Assembly (NCBI GenBank): GCA_947623455.1
Contig: OX392530.1
Location: 1,773,501 to 1,837,500 of the forward strand
Source: Mimachlamys varia
Taxonomy: Eukaryota; Mollusca; Bivalvia; Pectinida; Pectinidae
Direction: 5' to 3'
Length of the DNA: 64,000 bases
The position numbers were made by a program, and so were the translations under genes. The notes under the pieces are model-generated. The model did no database searches, was not told the origin of the DNA, and saw only the letters and a list, made by a program, of their open reading frames with translations. Below, piece by piece: positions 46,465 to 61,000 of the stretch. Position 1 is the stretch's first letter; every line of letters starts with the position of its first letter.

Positions 46465-46610
46465 CATCGTGTGAAAGTTCGGTTAAATAAGCGATATCTC
46501 TGAGCTTGTATATCCCTTTTCAGCTTTCCTATCGGTATCCACAGAAGCTTTCATCTTGGTCGGGCGCCATCATGACACTTGTTGCGCGCGCAGACGAAAA
46601 CGCTACTTTT
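46465..46610 (-). other. CCDC17: CCDC17 noncoding exon 1 (5' UTR), approximate 5' end
   Basis: A strong donor on the minus strand (ACGATG|GTAAG, exon end 46465) lies just downstream of a CpG-rich stretch with GCGCGCGC and GGCGCC. The next good acceptor on this strand opens the start-codon exon at 42426. The proposed exon contains short upstream reading frames, including a 14-codon one starting near 46572 (MMAPDQDESFCGYR, then stop). The transcription start is a guess from composition. Confidence 0.45.
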
Positions 46611-46640
46611 ATTATCGTTGCCCGGGTGATGTTTACATTG
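46611..46640 (-). promoter_or_regulatory. Candidate RFX X-box plus forkhead site at CCDC17 promoter
   Basis: Positions 46617-46630 read GTTGCCCGGGTGAT. This matches the RFX X-box pattern (GTNRCC, 2-base gap, RGYAAC) at all but two positions of the second half. It is immediately followed by TGTTTAC (46630-46636), which is GTAAACA on the gene strand and a forkhead core. RFX and FOXJ1 jointly drive motile-cilia genes, so this placement fits a ciliary gene. Binding is inference. Confidence 0.4.
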
Positions 46641-47601
46641 GTGATCTAGTCTACTTTCACAATACCGATCACGTTTGTTTTGTTCTTGATCAAGCAGTCG
46701 AGCAGGCTAACGAATTATATAGAGCTAGATAAAGAACAAGACAATCCAAGTATTTAGGCCTGGGTATTTATAAGAATAAGCTCTTGCACTTGAGCAAGAC
46801 TTCTATGATAAATGAAAACAAATAAATTTTCCAAGAGTAACTTACTGTAGTACAGTAGATCAAGGAGGTTGGTAAATAATTCAAAGTTAAAGAAGATTAA
46901 AAGAAAAGTTCTTCTAAAGATTATCTTTAACCCGGGGTTTTACCGATACCGATGAAAATCAGACAGATTTGTAATGTTGCGTTTCACAGGTTCCCGATTG
47001 AGCAGTAGCTTGAGACGCATAAAGGGGAGTAACTCTTGTTAAAGTAAAAGGTTTACTGTAAAGGTAACTAAAATCACATGTGTTTGTGGACATGAATGTG
47101 ATTTTTTTCCTTTAAAAATAGGAAGAAACAGAAAAATACAGTATTTCATAAAAGAATGCTTAATTAAAAATGCATAATAACAACCAGTGTAGAGTAGCCT
47201 TATAAAAACTAAACATGCACCAATTAATTAATTAATTTTAAAAGCATTCTCTTTTTTTTGGCGAAAACAAAAAGCATTCATGTCCGCAAGCACCTGTGGA
47301 TTTCATAACAAAAGGATGCTTAAAAGTCGACATAATAGCCTTTATTTCTAACAGGGACATATATATATGTATACACATATACATCCCTGTTTCTATAATG
47401 AAAAAAACTTGCATATCCACAAGCACCTGTGCTGAAAAATAAACTATATATAGATCCAGAGACGTATATAACTGTGTTATATACGTCTCTGATAGATCTA
47501 GATCGTTCCTGTCTCATTTAAAAAAAAAAAAAGTGAAAATTCAAACTTGGATTTTTTGGTGCTAAATAGAATTTGTTAAAGGTGTGCTAAAGACTTTTCA
47601 G

Positions 47602-47842
47602 AATCATCGTCGGAAACCCACGGTACACTTCTCAGACGTCGGACACCCACGGTACACTTCTCTGACGTCGGAAACCCACGGAACATTTCTCTGACGTCGG
47701 ACACCCACGGTACACTTCTCTGACGTCGGAAACCCACGGTATCCTCTCTGACGTCGGAAACCCACGGAACATTTCTCTGACGTCGGCAACCCATGGTACA
47801 CTTCTCTGACGTCGGAAACCCACGGAACATTTCTCTGACGCC
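47602..47842. repeat. 29-bp tandem array with TGACGTCGG cores, about 8 copies
   Basis: CTCTGACGTCGGAAACCCAC recurs every 29 bp (e.g. 47662 and 47691 for CTGACGTCGG). No stop occurs in three minus frames, which gives spurious overlapping frames there. Confidence 0.9.
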
Positions 47843-48889
47843 AAGTGACGTTTGCAAAAAGTACCATGGGTTTCCGACGATCTTTCAGAATGAGTCAGGT
47901 TATTTGTCGGTCTAGATACATGTATCATAAGACCTCGTATACGTCTCGGATCAACCAATAAGGATTGTAAAGTAGCTCAAATTCAAATTGATAATACTGC
48001 GTAAAGTTATTCACAAGTCTAACGAGGTTCTATAATTTTGGTCTCACTTTTTTCTGTATCTTTTAGATTTAGTAATAGATAAAGACTACTGCAAAAAAAA
48101 ATGAATGCAATTGCAATATGCTGACAATTTCCTTACCCATCAATGACCAGATTTTCAAGGAACATAATCTCGTCTTACAAATTAACCCGCCTACTTGTTA
48201 TTTGGAGGCTATTTATGGAATTTTTGCGTCGCATGGTGATATGAGGGAAGGGAAAGTCCATGACCCGCCAAACTCAAAAATGTGAAAACTCCAAGAACTG
48301 CGCACCGTATCTACGTTTTCAATACTATATACTTTCACTTTTCTTAGGTTATAAAAATGAGATTACATCGAAACAGGGACGTATATGTCTATATACGTCA
48401 CTGATCGAAAATGATAGCTCCTTCTCAATGTGCCAATTATTTTCACTTTCAATCACAGGTTCGGTATATAATTATACAGTTGTTGGCCATAAGTTTTGTT
48501 GTATCTGTCATTTTCCCATTGACTTTAGTGTATTTACACCAATTTTGAAATTGTCACCATGCAACAACAGCTTGATCGTTTCCAATAAATGTTTGTTTTG
48601 TAAGTTTCCTAATTAATTGGTGTTTCCAAAACATAGTTTTAGCGCAGATATAGTATATGCTTTGTTGTTGAGGTTTTTAAAATGCGAAATGAATTCTGTG
48701 AACTGGACGTCTCCCCTGACGTAAGTGTTAATTGCATAGAAAATGTGACGTCGTTAATAAGTTCTAACTCCAGCTGTAACAAATTCTTATGTCCCTGTGG
48801 CAAATAACACTCAACACACCCGAGTCTAGTGCTGACAGCAGGAGGCCAGTGGTGTTATATACCTGTCAGTGGAGTAGCCAGATGTAAGA

Positions 48890-49020
48890 GATACAGTATG
48901 CATGCCTGGGGGTCCAGAGGCGAAGCCCCGGAGGGGGTCTGTGTGGGGAAAAACCCCTTGAAGCTGACGGAAAATTATCACAACGTTAATTTTTTGCATG
49001 CTTGAGCATGCAAGCATGCA
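48890..49020. repeat. GC-rich interspersed repeat
   Basis: GGGGGTCCAGAGGCGAAGCC then CCGGAGGGGGTCTG resembles a widespread 'gtccagggggcgaagccccctgg' repeat. It ends in GCATGCTTGAGCATGC-type palindromes. Confidence 0.5.
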
Positions 49021-50779
49021 CGGAAGCTAGGCCACTGCCTGTGTAAACGCGATATCAGCAGGTGGGCAAAGGGTATCTGAAGTTATGTAAGATTCTTTCA
49101 ATTGTCCATTGAACAAACGAGCTAGATAGCGGGGAAATGTATAAGAATTAATTTCAACGGCATATATATTTATTAAAAGAATTCTATGCTCAGTTTAAGT
49201 ATCTACATTTTCCGAGAAGCACCTGACTTATAATAAGTCAAACTGTTACATCATTTTGTACACGTAAAATTATGTACTTTGATATGCAAATTAAAATTAA
49301 TCAAGTGGAGCATAGGCGTAAACATAGTAAATGTTTGTGGCGCAATATAAATTTTATCTGAGATTACATTATTTGGATACAATAATTTTTTGAACTTAAA
49401 AACATTAGCATATTAAATTGATATTATCACGGACTTAAATAGCAAATCTAATTCCGTGATATTTTAGGGTTTGAGGATGAAGTGAAATTCATCTTCTATA
49501 TCACCGTGATCACCGGCTATACCTTATTCAATATTTTTGTATACGACTGTCTATTCCATGTAATAAGACTAACACATCAGCTCTAATATCTGGATTGGTA
49601 TGTAGAGCTAATTCTTTGGCAAAGGAATTAATATAAGCTTAAATTTTTTTTCCGATCCCAAATTATAAAACATGTACATATGTATACTTGAATCAATATT
49701 AAAAAAAATATATATTGTTAAACTAAGTTGTATGAAGCATTTTCGCAAAAATCTTGAACATGTCAAAAAGAAATGTTTTTCGTTCTCTGGGGAATCTTCA
49801 GAAACAGCCAAAGAATTGTTTAACCACGGAAGAAAATCTAATTCCGTGGTTAAACTTTCTGAGATTATAGTTTTGTGTATGGTGACCACGGAATAAGATT
49901 AGATTTACTTTCTTAGTCCGTGGTGATGACAGGTTAATTTCATTTATGGAGGTGCGAGGCATTTCTTAATTTATAACATTTTCGATGGAAATTGGTTCTT
50001 CTATCATTAAGTAGCTCAGCCAACCCAGTTCAATTTAGAGTTTGGTGCATTTAGTAACTTTGCATTCCCTTTGCAGAGATTCATATCACACATGCTGATT
50101 GAAGTTATTGGAGAGCATATTGTCATACATTGAGTTTCTTTAGACCCCCGCCACCTTGCAACAATCCCATATGAATGTGCCAGCTCAAGTTTCCAGAAAG
50201 AGATATACCGTTTGGTGTTTATGATATGGGTTGAAATTTGAACGTTATCAGCTAGCGTTTCGCAAATTTAGATACTAGTAGATTAACTTCAGAAGTGTCA
50301 TTTGTAAATAAATATATATCAGAAAGGATCCTTTCGTTGATATGAACGTATACTAGAAACAACAGAGGACTAAGTATAGAACCTTGATGTATGCATTAAC
50401 CGTTAATTTCTTTATGTAATTATTTCAATTTTCACCCAAGCTTTTTTTAACAAATAATCATTTCTTCTTATCAATCTACAAACACTTCATTGTTTTCTAT
50501 TTCAAAATTAAACGAGGCAAACATTAAATCTCAGTATCATAGCGCTTTTGGTCCGAAAGAGTTCTTTCTTTTAAAAAGTAACTTAATTAAAAATTTAAAA
50601 TGGGAAATGTCTTCACGTCTCATGTCATTCTGGTCAGAATCTTGCTTTGCATCGTTACTGGAACTATCCTGTTATATCTTAATGTGGTTATTCTTTAGTA
50701 TTCTGTCTAGGTGTGGTAACTCAGCATCATCTGAACCTGCCTCGGAATCAGAATTATCTTATCAATAACCAATGTGCCC

Positions 50780-51080
50780 GTTCTCATGGAATGCTCCAGA
50801 AAGGATTTACTGAGGAAGATATAGTATGAATGATTGAATTCCTGGTTAACAATATCTTTGTCGAATTAGGATTACAGATTTTCCTACAGAATGTTGTCAT
50901 TCCAATGGGAACAAACCGTGTCCCACTCTTACCTCGATCTTAAACTATGGGAAGCTTACTTTGATTGATGGGGAAGTTTGTATATTCCGTCCATGAAATT
51001 TCCTTTTCTAGATAGGAACATCCCTGCTTCTACATTCTATGGTGTTTACAAGTGGCATGACATTAACTTGGATTTTACCT
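50780..51080 (+). pseudogene. Decayed reverse-transcriptase fragment
   Basis: The plus strand reads in pieces FLVNNIFVE and NVVIPMGTN, then the family's downstream motif is recognisable near 51000. 'IPMGTN..P' followed by 'LL' is typical of a retroelement reverse transcriptase (Penelope-like or related). Stops and frameshifts interrupt it, and no complete domain remains. Assignment is from memory of the motif. Confidence 0.5.
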
Positions 51081-51399
51081 AGATTTACATGGCGGTGTCG
51101 ATGATGAAACAGAAAACACTTACTCTTCCAGAACACCTGGTCTTGTTACCTTGTACTTTTTCAAGAGTCTTAGTGTAAATCTTCTCTTTGTTCAGTTTTT
51201 GCCCCTAGTTTAATCAATTATGATTTCTGATTATGGTTTTATTTACTTTCTTCTGAAAATACTGAAAGGGAGCTTTTGTGGAAGGAAACAAGGTTTGTGA
51301 ATAACAGAGGCCGTATGGACCTGAATTACTCATCTGGTATTAATCTAACACTTATAAAACTTAAAAGTTGACTGAAATACATCTAGTCAAAAGATAAGA

Positions 51400-51715
51400 T
51401 GAGTCAAAAGAATATGTTGAAGATTCAAAATTCATGACCCACAGCCTGTGACTTTGAAAATTAAGTCAAGATCTGTAATATCAGTGCTCTGGGACTTTTG
51501 GTTACCAGGTATCAAGAAAATGTTATAAAGACACTTATGACCCTGTGACCATGAATGTGGGTCAAGGTCATTCATTTAAACAAACTTGGTGTCCTTTCAT
51601 CCCACCATAATGTTGGCTATTTACAAGAAGTCAATTGAAAGAAAAGTTTATGCCAGATGGATGCTGGACAACAGCTAGCATATGCTCACTTGCCCAAGTT
51701 CGACAGATGAGCTAG
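51400..51715 (+). mobile_element. Partial dispersed element with TGACC..GGTCA module
   Basis: GTGACCATGAATGTGGGTCA then AGGTCATTCATTTAAACAAA and CTTGGTGTCC match the unit of the 24-26.7 kb array. It ends GCTCACTTGCCC ... GATGAGCTAGAAATA, a worn form of the GCTCACC/GGTGAGC ends. Confidence 0.55.
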
Positions 51716-52332
51716 AAATAGTGTTGATTCCTTCAGGTGTTACCAACAATAGACATGATGCCTTTAAAGGAGGCCACATGTACTATACCACCAAATGCAG
51801 CAGCTGAAGAGTGACGAGGGTATACGTAGAGGTCATGACAACAAAAATGTCTTACAAATTTCACTCAGAAAAGACAAGTACTGATATCAATGTATTGTAT
51901 TTTTATTCTTTAAAAGACAAACAAAATGATATACAGACGATCAATGAGTTTTCTGTCAGCGCTTACAATAAAATGCATGATTCGACAATGAAAATTATGA
52001 AACAGGATATCTTTCCCCCCGAAAGAAATGAATAACATTTGTTGAAATCATATTGCAGGATTATAGAATACTTCTGACACGTCTTTGACAAGTCTTTCAC
52101 CCTAAACTTTCTCCCGACATACTAGTAACTGATTTTGGTCTAAATATGCTGAAATAAAATCTAAAAACTCACAATCTAAAACTGTCATTCAGAAGTGCTT
52201 TCTGCGTACCACTCATATTTGTTCAAGTCCAACACCACAAAAATCCTTGTAATTAAGAACTGTCTCTCGTTCTTTATTTCTTTCCATCACATTTTGATAA
52301 TATTTTGTTTAACTTGGTAAGTAAAGTGATGG

Positions 52333-52338
52333 TTTATT
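52333..52338 (-). terminator. MAGOH poly(A) signal
   Basis: AATAAA lies on the minus strand 67 bases past the MAGOH stop codon. A second copy follows near 52275. Confidence 0.6.
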
Positions 52339-52405
52339 CTGTGGACTTCTGATGGTCGCCATTTTCCACGATTCCTTACTTTAGCCACCAGCTTGCAGTT
52401 CCATC

Positions 52406-57705
<5,300 letters not shown>

Positions 57706-58013
57706 TTTGCTAGGTTCGTGTTTTCTAATAATTTACAAAGACATATCTAATTCCGGAAAATAATATTTTAACTTCAAACAAAAAAAATTTAAATTGTAAT
57801 TTGATATAATATATCTAATTTCAGATAATATTTCTTCCTAAAAAAGGGAAATCTTTATATAGAAAAATCATCAAAGTATCAAAATAAAATCTTTTTAACG
57901 GAAACGACCAAGAAAAGTACTTTACAATCAGTCATCTTTAAAACGCTTGTAATGCATATGATTGCAATCCAAACGTTGAATTGACGTTTCAGTAGAAACT
58001 AAAATTCGTAAGA
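57706..58013. promoter_or_regulatory. Shared bidirectional promoter region of MAGOH and WDR83
   Basis: These 308 bp separate two divergent start codons and must hold both 5' UTRs and core promoters. No TATA box is obvious in a convincing position. The stretch is AT-rich in the middle. The transcription starts are not visible from sequence. Confidence 0.6.
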
Positions 58014-58092
58014 ATGGGTGAAGAATTTCCAGAAAAGCTTATTTCTACTGTGAATTGTAAACAAGGAGCTGTGAGAGCCGTAAGATTCAATG
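58014..58092 (+). CDS. WDR83: WDR83 exon 1
   Basis: It has ATG at 58014, 79 nt, and donor TTCAATG|GTATGT, phase 1 out. It encodes MGEEFPEKLISTVNCKQGAV and RAVRFN. The 'QGAVRAVRFN' end is identical to the vertebrate protein. Confidence 0.95.
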
Positions 58093-61000
58093 GTATGTTG
58101 TCACGTTCCCTTAATTGTAAAGGGGGAGCAACTCATGCCAAGATATATATTGTTTTGCATTATAACATTTATATGGATTCACAATAGCAACCCATGCAGA
58201 GGAGATACCTAGGTTATTATAAGGCTACTCATGGGTTGTTATTGTGAACTTAATATTACCTTCTTCTTTCAATAAAAAAAAGTCACATTCATGTACACAG
58301 GCACCATGTGAACTTCATAAATTAGTGTTATATTATTATGAAACACCGTATCTTCTACTTTCACTAAAAAAAGTCACATTCATGTTCACAAGCACCTGTG
58401 ATAGAATCAAGGCTATACAGTATATATGTGCAGCTTGGTCAAACAGCTTATTAGTAATGCTCCAATTGCAAGATTAGTTTTTTTTGAAAGGGATTTAGGT
58501 GAATATTAGGTAGACTATAGTACGAAGGGTTCTGACTATGATCCGCTGAAATATTGGGATGGCTAGTGGCATGTCTAGCAGTCCAATATTTCAGCTTATC
58601 ATAGAGTTAGAACTTTCGGACTAGTAGACGTATAGTTGCATGTGTAGCGGAACTGGTCATCAGCGGCTATGTATGTCGCTCAGTGGTAGATTAAGCTGCG
58701 ATAACTAATTACCTCTAAATGACAAGATTGCATAGTTATACGAGCCCGACTGGGGCAGAGCCATAGGAGGCCGGGTATTAATATTAGTACTAAGTGGTCT
58801 AGCTAGAGTGTCAGTCTAAAGTTTGGAAGGTCCTGGGTTTGAACCCAGTCTGGTTGCTACATTTTCTCTTTCTCCAGCTGTTACAAAATAGGCGAGCTTG
58901 CCAACCCATTGTTTAAAGCATTGAGAGTACAAATGTATGTACGCTTAGCAAGGGGACATCCAAACTTTTAATTTTGGGTGAAGACTTGGATAAATGAGCG
59001 CGAAACGAGCAGAACTAAACTCACTCTCTACATTCTCTCTTTTTACTGTTACAGTTGGATTTAAGATGAAAAGATATCATGGGAGATTTTTGATAGATTT
59101 TTAGTTATATTTATATATCAGATTTCTACAATTTTACAAGAGTCTCCATGTAAATCTTTCCTATGTTTATATTTTGCCTCTAGTTTAATAAATTTTGAGT
59201 TCAGATTATGGTTTTGTGAACACCTCTGTATTCTCTAAAAATTTGTTCACATTTGTTTGGAATTGGTCACGTCTAAGGTCACATGATCATATATTTCATT
59301 TCACAGTTTCTATTAAAAATTTTTTTTTTTTCAGAGCAAATACTGATTGCAAATTAAAATTTGAGACCCTATTTTCATGACGTCCTCAGACACTGTGGCG
59401 ATCAGCGGCATCTTTCCATGACAGCATAAAATCAATCATCATCATAAATTTGACATGCTATTTTATACTTTCTTATATCTTAAATATTGTCTCTTGTTCT
59501 CCTGAGGGCTATTGTACATGATGGAAGCTTGAATTTCTCCAACCTGTTGCTCATAAGTAAGGTACATGTACCTTATTCCAGACAGGAACTTATATTACAA
59601 GCTGCTCTTTTTTGAAATTAGGAACTGATCCGAAACATATTAGACTGAAATGGAACTAATGAATGTCATACAATGGTTAAGATCTTTATTTGTTCATTTT
59701 AACAATAGAATGACGTATACCTAGGTAATTACCATGTCTTCATTTTGTACTTTCAGTTGGTGGTGACTACTGTTTGACTTGTGGTAGTGATAAGTCGGTC
59801 CGGCTTTGGAACCCTCACAGAGGAATTGCCTTGAAGACCTACACTGGCCATGGATATGAAGTACTGGATGCCCAGTCCTCTGGTGATAACAGTCAGATCT
59901 GCTCAGGAGGAATGGACAAAACCGTCATGTTATTTGATGTAGCTACAGGGAAGGCAGTGCGCAAGTACAGAGGTCATGCAGGTAATTTATTCCTAATTTC
60001 AATAAATCTGCTTTTTAGCTCACCTGGCCTATTAAGTGAGCGGCTTACGCTGTGGTGCTGCGTCTGTCGTCTGCTCATCCAGCACTTGCGATTACATTTC
60101 AATTGATACAACTTCTTGTCAATAACCAAAAGGCCCAGGGTAATGTTATTTGGCTAGTAGGTATCTGGGATAGAGTGCTATATATATATATTGTTCCGAA
60201 AATAAATGACCTTGATCTTCTTTCAAGGTCACTGGAGTAAAATATGTAAAAATATTTTAAAATTTAACCATAAATTCCATGTTAATGAAACTCTGCCAAA
60301 ATTTTAAAAAAAATATTACCTTTACCTACATTCAAGGTCACAGGGGTCAAATATGAAAATAATAAACTTTTTTAATAGGAGGCCCAAGGTCGTGAAACCT
60401 AACTAGCTGCTGGTATGTATTTCAGACAGAGTGCTCTAATAAATTATCTTGACCCTCTTTAGCGGTCACAGGTGTCAGACTTGATAACTGATGGTTATTA
60501 AAGTAAATTTGAAATACATTATTTACCTTGACTCTAGAACTTGTATCAACAAAGCAAACACATATGTAATTAGTACTATTGGTTCAATAGTAGAAAAAAA
60601 CAACAAAATCTTGTCCTGTGGGAAAGCCACTTCCAGTAATTAAAATTGTCCTTATTTCCGGAGAAGATATTTTATTTCAGTTGTTAAATTTACTCATTAT
60701 TTCATGTGTTGAATCAATACCTGAAGAAACGATCAATAAGCTGGAAATGTTTTTGATCTTCACACAGGAACTGTAAACTGTGTTAAGTTCAATGAAGAAT
60801 CAACGCTGATCCTGTCTGGGTCCATCGACAGTACTGTCCGTATCTGGGACTGTCGTACAAAGAAGATGGAACCTATCCAAGTACGGCTATTATCATGAAG
60901 TTCTGTTCAATGATACACAGATAAAAGGAAAACTTTCATACAAACTGTAATACATGTACATGTACTAGCTTATTCCCCCTTGAAGACACATTTGAACTCT

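Larger units (their letters stand above)
46641..52330. other. Intergenic region between CCDC17 and MAGOH
   Basis: No intact gene seen. It holds small hairpin families (47.3-48.4 kb and 49.4-49.9 kb), a 29-bp array, a GC-rich 'gtccagaggcgaagcccc' repeat (48890-49020), a decayed reverse transcriptase (50.78-51.1 kb) and a partial dispersed element (51400-51715). Confidence 0.6.

Noticed and set aside
47576..47958. Three minus-strand frames rich in VSDVRE
   Set aside because: They are the translation of the 29-bp array in three frames.
58785..58865. Possible functional tRNA gene
   Set aside because: A- and B-box-like motifs are present, but the sequence does not form a cloverleaf I can draw and the tail matches the SINE at 14.8 kb.
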